A stretch of DNA of 64,000 nt from Laterigemmans sp052161645 (GCA_052161645.1 CP197414.1); one strand, 5' to 3'; numbered from the stretch's first letter, positions 35,526 to 45,632 are shown. Numbers and translations: made by a program. Notes: generated from the letters alone by a model not told the origin.

Positions 35526-36584
35526 ATGGTGTCTCAGATAAATCCTGTATCTATGAAACATCGACTTGCTTTGATCACCGGCTCCACCGGTTTTATTGGC
35601 TCTCGTCTTGCCGTCGAGCTAGCCACACGCGGCTGGCAGGTGCGGATCACCTTGCGGCCAACCTCGAAAACTGCCCGCTTGGCCCAATTTGACAGCGAGC
35701 GGGTAGAGTTGGACTTGACCCGCACGAACGAGGAGATGTCTCGGCGAGCGTTGGACGGGGTGAGTCACATTTTTCACGTCGCCGGCTTGGTCTCCGGGAC
35801 GCCCGCCCAACTCGACCAAGTGAACCGGGAAGGCACCGGTATCTTAATCCGAGCCGCTGCCGGGATGCCGAATCCACCTCATTTTCTGCTCGTTAGCTCT
35901 GCTGCCGCACTGGGGCCGTCGCGGGGGAGCCTTCCGCTGACCCCTGATCAGCCCCCCGCGCCGATCTCGAACTACGGACGCAGCAAGCTGGCTGGGGAAC
36001 GGATTGCGATCACGGAGCGGGGCGAATGTCCGCTGACGATCGTGCGTCCGGGGATCGTTTTTGGGGAGGGAGACACCGAATTTATTCGGATTTTACGAGC
36101 GATCACACGGTTGCGGGTAAATGCCATGATTGGCCCCGGCACGCAGCCTTTGTCGATGATCGAGATTGATGATCTGGTCGATTTAATGATTCGCGCCGCC
36201 GAGATGGGAGAGCGAGTCAGCGGGGGCAATGCTCAACGAGACGCTGAGGGCGGAGTGGGCATTTATCACGCGGCCGATCCCCAGACGATGAGTTTGCTGG
36301 AGCTAGGGCAAGTCGTTCGCGAGCGATGTCCGCAACATCGTTTCGTCAATTTGAATTTTCCTTTAGCGGCCGGTTATTGTTTGGGAGCCGCGACCGAATT
36401 TTGCGGTCGCTTGCTGGGGAAATCTCCGACGCTTAATCGAGACAAAATTCGCGAAGCGCGTGCTCCCGGCTGGGCGCTCGATGTGCAGAAGTCGGTTGTT
36501 GGGTTAGGCTGGCAACCGCGCCAGTCGCTCGCGAACCATCTGGCCGATGTGCTCCGTGATGGTTTGCGTTTGCAAGTAACCTAA
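35526..36584 (+). CDS. NAD(P)-dependent epimerase/dehydratase (extended SDR)
   Basis: This 352-residue extended short-chain dehydrogenase has the cofactor motif ALITGSTGFIGSRLAVELA, the active-site Ser region LLVSSAAALGPS and the catalytic YGRSK (Tyr-x-x-x-Lys). The block TIVRPGIVFGEGD follows. It resembles the 3-beta-hydroxysteroid dehydrogenase/NAD-dependent epimerase group and probably acts on a nucleotide sugar, flavonoid-like or isoprenoid alcohol. ATG 35526 and ATG 35553 are both possible starts; the second lies closer to the fold. The RNA methyltransferase gene follows after eight bases, probably on the same transcript. Confidence 0.85.
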   Translation: MVSQINPVSMKHRLALITGSTGFIGSRLAVELATRGWQVRITLRPTSKTARLAQFDSERVELDLTRTNEEMSRRALDGVSHIFHVAGLVSGTPAQLDQVNREGTGILIRAAAGMPNPPHFLLVSSAAALGPSRGSLPLTPDQPPAPISNYGRSKLAGERIAITERGECPLTIVRPGIVFGEGDTEFIRILRAITRLRVNAMIGPGTQPLSMIEIDDLVDLMIRAAEMGERVSGGNAQRDAEGGVGIYHAADPQTMSLLELGQVVRERCPQHRFVNLNFPLAAGYCLGAATEFCGRLLGKSPTLNRDKIREARAPGWALDVQKSVVGLGWQPRQSLANHLADVLRDGLRLQVT

Positions 36585-36592
36585 GACGTCTC

Positions 36593-37450
36593 ATGCGAAT
36601 TACCAGTCCCTCCAATCCTCGCTTTAAATTTGCCCTACGGTTGCGGGAGTCTCGGTTTCGTCGTCGTCAGGGGAAATTCCTGGTCGACGGCAAACGAGAG
36701 ATTGCCCGCGCGCTGCTCGCCGGACTGGAACTTGAAGCGCTCTTCATGCCGCTCGAGTCAGAGACTTCGGCTGCCGAGCTGTGGCGTCGATTGTTGGCCG
36801 CCGCCGAAGGGGAGCAAAACCAGCGGGACAAGGTGATTGATTACCGGGAGGATCGCTTAGTCAGCCAGTTGCAAGCGGCCTTGTTAACCGTTCCCGGTGG
36901 CTTGCTCGAGAGGTTGGCCTACGGTCAGCGAAGTGAGGATTGGGTCGCTCAATTTAAGACACCACGGTGGGAATTGCAGTCGCTGGAGCTGCCCAGCTGC
37001 CCTCTGGTTGTCGTGCTCGACCGGCTGGAAAAACCAGGTAACGTTGGTGCGATTTTGCGTTCGGCCGATGCCGCCGGGGCTGACGCGGTGCTGATTTGCG
37101 ACGGTTCCGATGACCTCTTCCACCCCAATATCATCCGGGCCAGCAGCGGGGTCGTTTTTCAGTTGCCAGTGCGGCAAACCACGACCGATGCCGCTCAGCA
37201 CTGGTTGCGAAGTCGCGGAATTTGCATGTTGGCCACCCGCGTGGACGCTGAACGCACGCTGTGGGACGCCGATTGGCGGAAACCGACCGCAATTTTGGTG
37301 GGCAACGAGGCGGAGGGGCTGAGCGAGAGTTGGCGCAGCCAGGATATCGAACCGGTCCGGGTTCCCATGGCCGGCATGGCGGACAGTTTGAATGCCTCGG
37401 TGACCACGGCGATTTGTCTCTTCGAGGCGGTCAGGCAGCGGCGGGGCTAG
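36593..37450 (+). CDS. TrmH/SpoU-family RNA 2'-O-methyltransferase
   Basis: The 285-residue protein has the substrate-binding N-terminal domain (ITSPSNPRFKFALRLRESR, FLVDGKREIARALLAGL) and the SPOUT catalytic domain. The three SpoU motifs are LEKPGNVGAILRSADAAGAD, then VGNEAEGLS, and VPMAGMADSLNASVTTAI. It methylates a ribose 2'-OH in rRNA or tRNA with S-adenosylmethionine; the target nucleotide cannot be read from sequence. ATG 36593 is eight bases after the epimerase stop. No anomalies are visible. Confidence 0.92.
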   Translation: MRITSPSNPRFKFALRLRESRFRRRQGKFLVDGKREIARALLAGLELEALFMPLESETSAAELWRRLLAAAEGEQNQRDKVIDYREDRLVSQLQAALLTVPGGLLERLAYGQRSEDWVAQFKTPRWELQSLELPSCPLVVVLDRLEKPGNVGAILRSADAAGADAVLICDGSDDLFHPNIIRASSGVVFQLPVRQTTTDAAQHWLRSRGICMLATRVDAERTLWDADWRKPTAILVGNEAEGLSESWRSQDIEPVRVPMAGMADSLNASVTTAICLFEAVRQRRG

Positions 37451-37673
37451 CAATGGCGGTCACGTTTAGGGGCCGAGTCTAGCGGGGAATTGAGCGGATC
37501 GCTGCCGGTGTTGTGATCGGAGCTTTGCTAACGACCGGCTCGATTGCCAAAACCGGCATATTTGCTCAATCCAGAACTGCCCGCGCACCGATACCCACAA
37601 TGGCCTTCGTTGTCTCAGGATCGCGATTGGCCCCTGTAACCGTGGATTCCGCGCAGCTCCAGAGATTTGCCAG

Positions 37674-39641
37674 ATGACTCAGCATGACCTCCAACGACGC
37701 TCGCATCGCCGTCGCACGCTGCGGAATGCCCTGACGGTTGTTCTGCTGGCCGGATGCGTGACGGGTCTGGCCTGCCCCGCCCAAGATGTTAGCGCTCAAG
37801 ATGCTAGCGTCCAAAATGTTAACGGCCGGGCTTTTGGCTGCAATACTGCAGACGTCGCGAATGCACGCACAGCCACCAATAGGCAATTACCGAAACAAAT
37901 TCCCGCATTACCTCCTCTGCCGCTGAAGATCGAGCGGTTGGGCAGCAGGGAAACGCGGCAAACTATCGAGCACACGATGCCAATCGCTGTTCCAGGCGGG
38001 CAAACTTCGCAGGCTGGCACCGGCGGAGCCATCCGCGGCAACCCCTACTTGGTGCCACCCGCCGCCGCGGGCAAGCCGGGCGTCAACGGCCAGCCTGCCA
38101 ACGGGGCCGGCTTTTACCGGGGGGCAGCATCGGCCGTGCAAACGGCCAGTGGTGTGGCTGATGAGTCTCCTCAGGCAGCCAGGTTATTGCCTCGCGAAAC
38201 GACCAGCGACGCGGCCGTTGTCGTGCCAACGAACGACGTGACTAACGTTCCGCCGCTGGTCTTGCTGCAGCCATCAGCTGCCGTGTTGAAGTTACGTCCC
38301 GTCGATGGCTCCACAGAGGACGCGGTCGAGTTGGAGGACGATGCGAAGGCCACAGCGCAACAAGGCCAGCTTCAACAAGTCGCAGCCCCACAGATTGAGA
38401 TTGTGATGCAGGAAGTCGAGCCTGCGGCTGACGCAACCGCCGCGGAGGAGGTGCCAGAGTTCTCTGGTTTGCATTTTTCGGATTTGAAGGAAACGCCGGC
38501 GGTTGCCGAGACTTTGACGCCAACTCTTGGCTCGGTGCGCTCCGCCGAGCCGCTGGTCAACGCTGACTTTGCAAAGAACTTGCCTGCCGCAGACGCTGCG
38601 GAGCTTGCAGACGCCGAGGAGGGGGCGCGGTTCCGGTTAAGCGACGGTGCTGGCGGAGCTCCCTCGCAGAAAAAACAAGACGGGGAGGATGTTCTGATCC
38701 CTGGTGCTTTGAAATTGCAGAGTCGTGGTCGCGTGGCGATTCGCGTTGCCCAGAACCCGCTGGTCTCGGTAGCTGCAGAAGCTAGCATCGCCGACGGTGA
38801 TTCGGATGCGTATATGCTGGGGGCTGAGGCCGCTTTTGGCGACACGGTTTCCACCGAACCCGTTTCTGGTCAAGCATTAATTCGACCCAATCATTTGGCT
38901 GTCCCCAGCGCAGCAAACGCAGCTGCCGTGGTCGGCCCGCCCACCCCGCAAACGCTGGAACAGCTGACTGCGGAACGCGCTGGCGGGCAAACGGTCCAGC
39001 CGGGAGTCGGCGAGGACAACAACGTACGGCACGACTCGCTTGAGCCAGCGGGGCAAACGGTGGCGAAAATCTATCGGCCATCCAGGCGGTTGGTAATTGA
39101 TGTGAACCAGCAAAAGCAGACTGCGACTGTGGGTTCCGGACCAATGCTGCGTCAGGTGTCCGCCGCGGAGATGGAAGCGGAGCGGGTGTTCGCCGGGCAA
39201 CCAACTCGCAAAATTTCGATTCAGCATGCTCAGTCGCATTCACTCTCACCGCAAACTGCCGTGCAACGAGTGCAGTTAGAGAACCGCGAGATCTGTGAAG
39301 CGGTGCTGGTCGGGCCTCACAAGTTGCTGCTGATTGGTCGTCAAGTTGGCTCCACGCGGTTGGCGATTTGGTGTGGCGATGACGAGCAGCCTGAACTGCA
39401 TGAAATCAACGTCGTCAGTGAAAAGGAAGCACCCTTGGGTGCGTCGCTGGAAGCGGTGGCACAACGTCTCACCGAGACGATCAGGGCCACCTATCCCGGC
39501 TGTCGAATCAGAGTCATCGCCCAAGGTGATGGACTGACGGTCATTGGCCAAGCAAGTAATCAAAGTACCGCCCGCGAAATCATGCGGTTGGTGCGGAGTG
39601 CTTGTCTGGAAACAGTCAACGATCGTTTGGAAGTTCGTTGA
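37674..39641 (+). CDS. Secreted protein with pilus-assembly/secretin N-terminal domain and BON-like domain
   Basis: The 655-residue protein has a signal-like N-terminus (LRNALTVVLLAGCVTGLAC; a lipobox at either Cys is possible). A long low-complexity Ala/Pro/Glu-rich middle (about 60-450) follows. The C-terminal 150 residues match the T2SS-T3SS_pil_N domain found at the N-terminus of CpaC/RcpA secretins: REICEAVLVGPHKLLLIGRQ and VGSTRLAIWCGDDEQP. A BON-like alpha/beta unit ends the protein (ETIRATYPGCRIRVIAQGDG). No secretin channel domain is present, so it may be a periplasmic partner of a pilus system encoded elsewhere. ATG 37674 was chosen; the 223 bases upstream hold no gene. Confidence 0.65.
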   Translation: MTQHDLQRRSHRRRTLRNALTVVLLAGCVTGLACPAQDVSAQDASVQNVNGRAFGCNTADVANARTATNRQLPKQIPALPPLPLKIERLGSRETRQTIEHTMPIAVPGGQTSQAGTGGAIRGNPYLVPPAAAGKPGVNGQPANGAGFYRGAASAVQTASGVADESPQAARLLPRETTSDAAVVVPTNDVTNVPPLVLLQPSAAVLKLRPVDGSTEDAVELEDDAKATAQQGQLQQVAAPQIEIVMQEVEPAADATAAEEVPEFSGLHFSDLKETPAVAETLTPTLGSVRSAEPLVNADFAKNLPAADAAELADAEEGARFRLSDGAGGAPSQKKQDGEDVLIPGALKLQSRGRVAIRVAQNPLVSVAAEASIADGDSDAYMLGAEAAFGDTVSTEPVSGQALIRPNHLAVPSAANAAAVVGPPTPQTLEQLTAERAGGQTVQPGVGEDNNVRHDSLEPAGQTVAKIYRPSRRLVIDVNQQKQTATVGSGPMLRQVSAAEMEAERVFAGQPTRKISIQHAQSHSLSPQTAVQRVQLENREICEAVLVGPHKLLLIGRQVGSTRLAIWCGDDEQPELHEINVVSEKEAPLGASLEAVAQRLTETIRATYPGCRIRVIAQGDGLTVIGQASNQSTAREIMRLVRSACLETVNDRLEVR

Positions 39642-39719
39642 GTTTGAGATCTTAAAAACCTACACGATTTGTAGCGTCGGCTTTAGTCCGTCGCGCACGC
39701 GTCCAACCGAGGTTGAGCG

Positions 39720-40892
39720 ATGACGATACGCAGAAATTTCGTACTCTCACTAGTAGCTACTGGGGTGGCCCTGGTGGGCTCGGTTGTACCGGCCGCCGGT
39801 CAGAGCCCCACGCAAGGGCTTGCCCCCATGTTGGATTCTCCAGCGACTCAGCTCAGCCTGCAGGATGGTATGATTACCTCCTTGGAAGGTTTTGAGTTGG
39901 CTCCTGGCGAAACCATCATCGATGGGCCACCCGAGCTGAAACAGTTAGCGGAAACTCAGATGACCCCGCTACCTGCTACCGATTACGCGCAGGGTATGGC
40001 TGCCGCCTGTTCCCCAGGCTGTTACGTGCCATGCCAGCCGGGCTATTACAGCGTTGTCGATATGCTCTACATGCAACGCACCGGTGGCAGCGGGTTTACG
40101 CGAGCATTTGGTTATTCCTTTGATGACTACGAATGGGAATTCGCGCCACGAGTCACCTGGGGACGCCGCTTCGATTGCGTCGATGGTTATGAATTCGTGT
40201 TCGCCGGACTGCTAGATTGGGAAGACACCATCTTTGGCACGACGCAAGACAGCGTGTTCATTGCTCCCGTGCTGCCAGCCAATATCTTTGACGCGGTACA
40301 GCGGTTCAACAACGCGGATCGTCAGTTTCAAAGTCGCCGGGCTTCCTACGATAGCTTTGAGTTCAGCCGCACATACACTGGTTGGGATGTGGCTCGCATT
40401 ATGGTCGGCTTGCGGGGCATTATGTATGATGAAGACTATGCCTTCGGGGCCGAAGATACCGTAACTGGCGATAGCGTGCTGTTGCAGCAAAACACCGACA
40501 ACTTGTTGATTGGTCCTCAAGTAGGTTTGCAACTGTTCTATCCCTTGGGATTGCGTGTCTACACCGACACCACGATCAAAGGTGCCATCCTGTTGAACTT
40601 TGCGGAGTCAGACACGCGACTCAACGTCGCCGCGCCAACCGCGGTTGTTCTGAATAGTTCGGCCGACGAAACTGAGCTGGCTGGGATGATTGAGATCGGT
40701 TCGAAACTGGGAATTAATCTGACCGATTCACTTTCGGCCACGATTGGTTATGACTTCTGGTACCTGTCCGGACTTGCCGAAGCGGGCAGCCAAGTGTCGA
40801 GAAACTTGAGTCCAGCGACTGGCTTCGGGATCAACGTCGACGATGATATTTTCATCCACGGTGTAAACGCAGGTTTGCAGTTTGTTTACTAA
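39720..40892 (+). CDS. Predicted outer-membrane beta-barrel protein (BBP7-like)
   Basis: The 390-residue protein has a signal peptide (VLSLVATGVALVGSVVPAAG) and a Cys-containing segment CSPGCYVPCQPGYYSVVDML that occurs in planctomycete surface proteins. A series of alternating amphipathic beta strands follows, and the last residues are LQFVY. A C-terminal aromatic residue is the usual signal for outer-membrane assembly. It resembles the planctomycete BBP7 family of predicted barrels. The function is unknown; a pore or structural role is inferred. It is 78 bases downstream of the pilus-domain gene. Confidence 0.68.
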   Translation: MTIRRNFVLSLVATGVALVGSVVPAAGQSPTQGLAPMLDSPATQLSLQDGMITSLEGFELAPGETIIDGPPELKQLAETQMTPLPATDYAQGMAAACSPGCYVPCQPGYYSVVDMLYMQRTGGSGFTRAFGYSFDDYEWEFAPRVTWGRRFDCVDGYEFVFAGLLDWEDTIFGTTQDSVFIAPVLPANIFDAVQRFNNADRQFQSRRASYDSFEFSRTYTGWDVARIMVGLRGIMYDEDYAFGAEDTVTGDSVLLQQNTDNLLIGPQVGLQLFYPLGLRVYTDTTIKGAILLNFAESDTRLNVAAPTAVVLNSSADETELAGMIEIGSKLGINLTDSLSATIGYDFWYLSGLAEAGSQVSRNLSPATGFGINVDDDIFIHGVNAGLQFVY

Positions 40893-41000
40893 CGGGTTGG
40901 CGAGCTAGCTTGTTACGGCGAGACAGCTCGTGGAGATTCGAGTATTCTGGGGAAAAGTCCTCGCTTTCCCCTCCGATACTTGATCGCTCCGTGACTCGTG

Positions 41001-44000
41001 ATGAAATCACTCGCAGCAAGATGCCTCGTTCTGGTTGTTTTTTGCTCGCTGGCCGCTCCGCCGCGCGGTCGTTCAGGGCTGTTGGCAGCCGCACCGCCGG
41101 TAGAGTTTGCTCGCGACGTGCTGCCGATCCTGTCGGCAAATTGCTTCTCCTGCCACGGTCCTGACGCGGAACATCGTCAAGCCGATTTGAGGCTCGATCG
41201 CGAAACCGACGCCACAGAGTCCGGCGTGCTCGCTCGCGACGCCACCACTGGCCACAATGCGTTGCTTGCCCGGATCACAAGTCGTGATCCTGACGCGGTG
41301 ATGCCTCCCCCCGAATTTAATCGGCAACTCCAGCCCGAGCAGATCGAGACGCTGCGGCGGTGGATTGAAGAGGGGGCGCAGTGGCAGCAGCACTGGGCGT
41401 TTGAACCGATCCTTCGCCCTGCCGATTCCCATGATCGCCCCGTTGCCGCTCTGGATAATCTGGTTCGTCACCAACTGGCTAAGTTGGAATTAAAGTTGCA
41501 ACCGCCCGCTTCGCCGCACACTTTGGCGCGGCGACTCTCGCTCGATCTATTAGGCGTGCCGCCCACCTTTGAGCAGGCCGACGCTTTTGCCGCCGACCGA
41601 TCGCCCGACGCTTATGAAGCCTTGGTCGATCGCCTGTTGGGCCAGCCGCAATTTGGAGAGCACTGGGCGCGGATGTGGTTGGACTTGGCGCGCTATGCGG
41701 ACACCAAAGGTTACGAGAAGGATCGCGGTCGCACGATGTGGCCCTATCGCGACTGGGTAATCGCAGCCTTCAATCGGGATCTGCCACTCGATCAATTCAC
41801 CATGGATCAACTGGCTGGTGATTTGCTGGCCGAGCCGACTCAAGCCCAATTGATTGCCACGGCCTTTCATCGCAACACCATGTCCAATGATGAAGGGGGA
41901 ACCGATGACGAAGAGTTCCGCACGCTGGCTGTCAAAGATCGAATCAACACGACGGTCCAAGTTTGGATGGGGCTGACGATGGGGTGCGCTCAATGCCACA
42001 CGCATAAGTACGACCCGATTTCAATTGAAGACTATTATCGCTTCTATGCTATTTTTAATCAGACTCGCGATGCCGATCGCAGCGACGACGCGCCCAAATT
42101 GGAGGTCAGCAGCGAGCAGCAAATTGCCGAGCGACGTCGGCTCGAGGCGGAGCTGGCCAGCTTGCAAGCCGAACTGCGGCAGCGCGAGGAACAGGCTATC
42201 GATGATGAGCTCGCCGAAGGGAAAATTTGGTCGGCCGTGCGAGTGCGATCAGCAGTCTCGTTGGGCAAGGCGACTCTGACACTCGATAAGCTGAAAACCA
42301 TTGTGGTGAGTGGTGAAAGTCCGACGCATGATACTTATCATATTGACGTGGAGTTGCCGGCGGGACGCTATACCGCCCTGCGGCTCGAAGCTCTGCCGGT
42401 GTTGACCGCCGCTGGCAAGTATGAAGTGGGACGCAACCCGGCTGATCCGAATTTTGTGGTCTCCGAGTTGCGTGTGGAAGCTGTCGCCCAGCAGTCGTCC
42501 CAGCCGCTCTCCGAGGAACGTTTTGCCTTGCAGGGGCCGCGAGCTGATTTTTCTCAGGCTGGCTGGCCCGCCGCAGCGGCGCTGGATGGCGATACGAAAA
42601 CGGGCTGGGCCATCTCGCCGCAGAAAAACCAGCGGCATGTGTTGATCGCCGAATTTGCCAATCCCTTGGAATTGGCTGAACCGCAACTGCTGCGCGTGGT
42701 CATCGACCAACAGTATGGCAATCAATTGACGCTCGCCCGGTTTCGTCTCAGCACCAGTGGCTTGGATCCCCAGACGCTCATGCCGCAGGCAAACTTGCTG
42801 GCTGGCGATCCGCTCCGCCAGCAGATCAAGGCCAGCGAACAGGCGCTGCAAGCGTTGAACTCGGCGATCACTCAAATTCCCGTAATGCGCGAACTACCGG
42901 TCGGGGAACACAGGGTAACGCGAGTGCACAAGCGGGGTAGTTTTTTGGATCAAGGCGAAGTGGTTGAGCCGGCCGTTTTGGCTGCCTTTCACCCCTTGCC
43001 CGACGCCGTGCCGCTCGATCGCCGCGGTGTGGCTCAGTGGTTAGTCAGTCCGGAAAATCCACTCACGCCCCGCGTCTGGGCCAATCGCATTTGGGCCAGG
43101 TTGTTTGGTCGCGGTTTAGTCGAGACCGAGGAAGATTTTGGTAAGCTGGGATCTGTCCCCACGCATCCGGAATTGCTCGATCTATTGGCGGACGAGTATC
43201 GCGGGGGAGGTTGGTCCCTCAAGCATTTGCTGAAAACGATTGTGATGAGTGATACCTATCGCCAATCTTCACACGCCGATGCGGTCTCGCTGGAAAAGGA
43301 TCCCGATAACCAATGGTATTCCCGCGCGCCCCGTTTTCGCCTCACCGGGGAAATGCTCCGCGATCAGGCGTTGGCAACCGCCGGTTTGCTCTCCGATAAA
43401 CTTGGTGGGCCACCTGTCATGCCGCCCCAGCCCGCTGGTCTTTGGCGATCGACCTACAGTGGCGAACAATGGGTCGATGCCAAAGGTGAGGATCGCTTTC
43501 GGCGGGGCATCTACACGTATTTGAAACGTACCACGCCCTACCCCGCATTCACCACCTTCGATGGCGGCAGTGGGGAGGTTTGCTTGATCCGTCGCATTCA
43601 CACTAACACACCTTTGCAGGCCCTGATCACGCTGAACGATCCAGTCTTTATGGAAGCCGCAGCGGGGTTGGCGATTCGCATGCTGGCCAGCACTTCTGAC
43701 CAAGTAGATGCTGACCAAGTAGATGCTGACCAACAAAGCAGCGCGCGGCGGGCTGCCAAGGGGCTGCGTTGGGCCTTGGTGCGGCCCGTCGAGCAAACTG
43801 AAGTTGAGCCTTTGCTGCGTCTGCAAAGCGATGCGGAGTCTCACTTTGCGGCTAACCCTGCATTAGCAGAGCAGTTGTTGGCGGCGAGCTGCGGGGAGTT
43901 AAGCGGGGAGCTAGCCAGGGACATGCCGGAATCGATCTCCGCGGCTGAACAGGCTGCCTGGATCCTTGTCGCCAGCACAATCCTCAACTTAGATGAATAC

Positions 44001-44015
44001 CTGACCCGGAATTAA
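41001..44015 (+). CDS. PSCyt1-DUF1549-DUF1553 planctomycete cytochrome protein
   Basis: This 1004-residue exported protein has a signal peptide (LAARCLVLVVFCSLAAPP), PSCyt1 with CFSCHG, DUF1549 with EHWARMWLDLARYADTKGY and a second heme-type motif CAQCHTHKYDPI. A coiled-coil-like Glu/Arg stretch (about residues 370-400) and a discoidin-like beta region (about 410-590) precede DUF1553 (RVWANRIWARLFGRGLVE, PTHPELLDLLADEY). A 15-bp in-frame duplication encodes DQVDADQVDADQ near 43699-43735. ATG 41001 was preferred over GTG 40998 in the same frame. The DUF1501 gene starts five bases after its stop, the tightest of the three pairs here. Confidence 0.87.
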   Translation: MKSLAARCLVLVVFCSLAAPPRGRSGLLAAAPPVEFARDVLPILSANCFSCHGPDAEHRQADLRLDRETDATESGVLARDATTGHNALLARITSRDPDAVMPPPEFNRQLQPEQIETLRRWIEEGAQWQQHWAFEPILRPADSHDRPVAALDNLVRHQLAKLELKLQPPASPHTLARRLSLDLLGVPPTFEQADAFAADRSPDAYEALVDRLLGQPQFGEHWARMWLDLARYADTKGYEKDRGRTMWPYRDWVIAAFNRDLPLDQFTMDQLAGDLLAEPTQAQLIATAFHRNTMSNDEGGTDDEEFRTLAVKDRINTTVQVWMGLTMGCAQCHTHKYDPISIEDYYRFYAIFNQTRDADRSDDAPKLEVSSEQQIAERRRLEAELASLQAELRQREEQAIDDELAEGKIWSAVRVRSAVSLGKATLTLDKLKTIVVSGESPTHDTYHIDVELPAGRYTALRLEALPVLTAAGKYEVGRNPADPNFVVSELRVEAVAQQSSQPLSEERFALQGPRADFSQAGWPAAAALDGDTKTGWAISPQKNQRHVLIAEFANPLELAEPQLLRVVIDQQYGNQLTLARFRLSTSGLDPQTLMPQANLLAGDPLRQQIKASEQALQALNSAITQIPVMRELPVGEHRVTRVHKRGSFLDQGEVVEPAVLAAFHPLPDAVPLDRRGVAQWLVSPENPLTPRVWANRIWARLFGRGLVETEEDFGKLGSVPTHPELLDLLADEYRGGGWSLKHLLKTIVMSDTYRQSSHADAVSLEKDPDNQWYSRAPRFRLTGEMLRDQALATAGLLSDKLGGPPVMPPQPAGLWRSTYSGEQWVDAKGEDRFRRGIYTYLKRTTPYPAFTTFDGGSGEVCLIRRIHTNTPLQALITLNDPVFMEAAAGLAIRMLASTSDQVDADQVDADQQSSARRAAKGLRWALVRPVEQTEVEPLLRLQSDAESHFAANPALAEQLLAASCGELSGELARDMPESISAAEQAAWILVASTILNLDEYLTRN

Positions 44016-44020
44016 TCATC

Positions 44021-45598
44021 ATGACTCAACCCGAATTTCAACAACCCCGTTTCTCGCCACCACTCGAGCGCGTGCGCGAGCAAACGCGGCGGCATTTTCT
44101 CTCCTCCGGCGGACTTGGGTTGGGGGCGGTTGCTCTCGGCTGTCTGGCCTCCGCTGGCATGTCGCCGCGGGCCGCGATGGCCGATGAGCTCGGCGCGGAC
44201 GGTGCGGGACTCAATCCGCTGGCCGCCAAGTTGCCACAGTTGGCGGCTAGAGCCAAGCGGGTAATTTATTTGCATATGGCCGGTTCGCCCTCGCAGCTCG
44301 AACTGTTTGATCACAAACCGGAGTTGGAAAAGTTACACATGCAAGATGCGCCAGCATCGTTTTTGGAAGGCAAGCGTTTTGCCTTCATCAAAGGAGTCCC
44401 CAAGATTCTCTCCGGGCAATTCGGGTTTGCTCAACATGGTGAAAGTGGGCAAGTCATCAGCGAGTTGTTTCCCCACTTGGCAGGCGTGGCCGATCAAATC
44501 AGCGTGATCCGCACGGTGCACACCGATCAGTTCAACCACGCGCCGGCTCAACTCTTTGCCCACACCGGATCGGCCCGCTTGGGGAGTCCCTCGATCGGCG
44601 CCTGGGCGACTTACGGCTTGGGCAGCGAGAATGAAAATTTGCCCGGCTTCGTGGTCTTGCTCTCGGGCGGCAAAACACCCGACGCGGGCAAGTCGCTGTG
44701 GGGTTCAGGATTTTTATCGGGTGTCTATCAGGGAGTCCAGTGCCGCACGACGGGCGATCCGGTGTTGTTTCTTGGTGATCCGCCGGGAATCAATCGCGAA
44801 CTGCGGAGGCGGATGCTCGATACGGTGGCGGAGATGAACGAAGTCCAATTCCAGCAAATCCAAGACCGTGAGACGCGGACACGGATCGCTCAGTACGAGT
44901 TGGCTTATCGGATGCAGATGGCGGTTCCCGAGGTGATGGATATCTCCCAGGAACCCCAACATATCCTCGATCTTTACGGTGCCCGGCCGGGATACGTATC
45001 GCCAGCGGAATCTGCTGATGATCCGCGTAAGTTGTATCGCGGTGACGATCCCACCTTTGCCAACAACTGTTTGCTCGCCAGACGACTGGTGGAAAACGGA
45101 GTTCGGTTTGTGCAGTTATATGATTGGGGTTGGGATCACCATGGATCTTCGCTGGGCGAAAGCATTGATGAGACCTTGCCGATTAAATGCCAGCAAACCG
45201 ATCGAGCGATTGCCGGACTGTTGACCGATCTTCAGCAACGGGGCTTGTTGGCCGAAACATTGGTCGTTTGGGGTGGCGAGTTTGGTCGCACGCCGATGAT
45301 GCAGAATAACGTCCGCAGCGAGTTAAAAGCGGGTTACGTGGGGCGCGATCATCATCCCTACGCCTTCTCGATGTGGCTCGCCGGTGGCGGGATACGAGGT
45401 GGCGTTTCGTATGGTCAGACCGACGAGTTTGGTTACTATCCCGTGGAGAACCCGGTCAGCCTCCGCGACTTGCAAGCGACCTTGTTGTACACGCTGGGAC
45501 TCGACCCGCACCGTTTTCATTTTCGCTATCAAGGGCTCGACCAGCGGCTGATCGGCCCCACCGATGAAGGCCGAGTGCTCAGCGAGTTGCTGGTTTGA
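44021..45598 (+). CDS. DUF1501 family secreted sulfatase-like protein
   Basis: The 525-residue protein has a clear Tat signal (QTRRHFLSSGGLGLGAVALG). Its family blocks are VIYLHMAGSPSQLELFDHKP, the block LGSPSIGAWATYGLGSENEN, then RRLVENGVRFVQLYDWGWDH and VVWGGEFGRTPMMQ, followed by GRDHHPYAFSMWLAGGG. The two metal-type His/Asp clusters are intact. It follows the PSCyt1 gene by five bases, so the two proteins are almost certainly made together. Function remains unproven, as for the two other DUF1501 proteins in this window. Confidence 0.88.
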   Translation: MTQPEFQQPRFSPPLERVREQTRRHFLSSGGLGLGAVALGCLASAGMSPRAAMADELGADGAGLNPLAAKLPQLAARAKRVIYLHMAGSPSQLELFDHKPELEKLHMQDAPASFLEGKRFAFIKGVPKILSGQFGFAQHGESGQVISELFPHLAGVADQISVIRTVHTDQFNHAPAQLFAHTGSARLGSPSIGAWATYGLGSENENLPGFVVLLSGGKTPDAGKSLWGSGFLSGVYQGVQCRTTGDPVLFLGDPPGINRELRRRMLDTVAEMNEVQFQQIQDRETRTRIAQYELAYRMQMAVPEVMDISQEPQHILDLYGARPGYVSPAESADDPRKLYRGDDPTFANNCLLARRLVENGVRFVQLYDWGWDHHGSSLGESIDETLPIKCQQTDRAIAGLLTDLQQRGLLAETLVVWGGEFGRTPMMQNNVRSELKAGYVGRDHHPYAFSMWLAGGGIRGGVSYGQTDEFGYYPVENPVSLRDLQATLLYTLGLDPHRFHFRYQGLDQRLIGPTDEGRVLSELLV

Positions 45599-45632
45599 GG
45601 CGTCAGGCGTTAAACATTAGGCGTTAGGCAGT
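45598..45632. repeat. Heptanucleotide tandem repeat between convergent genes
   Basis: Five 7-bp units read AGGCGTC, AGGCGTT, AAACATT, AGGCGTT and AGGCAGT. The array begins at the last base of the DUF1501 stop and provides the stop codon of the convergent heme lipoprotein gene (TAA at 45617-45619, minus strand). The unit differs from that at 8756-8804 but the period is the same. Confidence 0.75.

Noticed and set aside
31688..36584. A polyketide or polyunsaturated fatty acid synthase cluster
   Set aside because: There is one ketoacyl synthase only, with no acyltransferase, ketoreductase module or acyl carrier protein.
37451..37673. A 25-codon frame ending at the start of the pilus-domain gene
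   Set aside because: There is no ribosome binding site or conserved feature; it looks like a chance frame.
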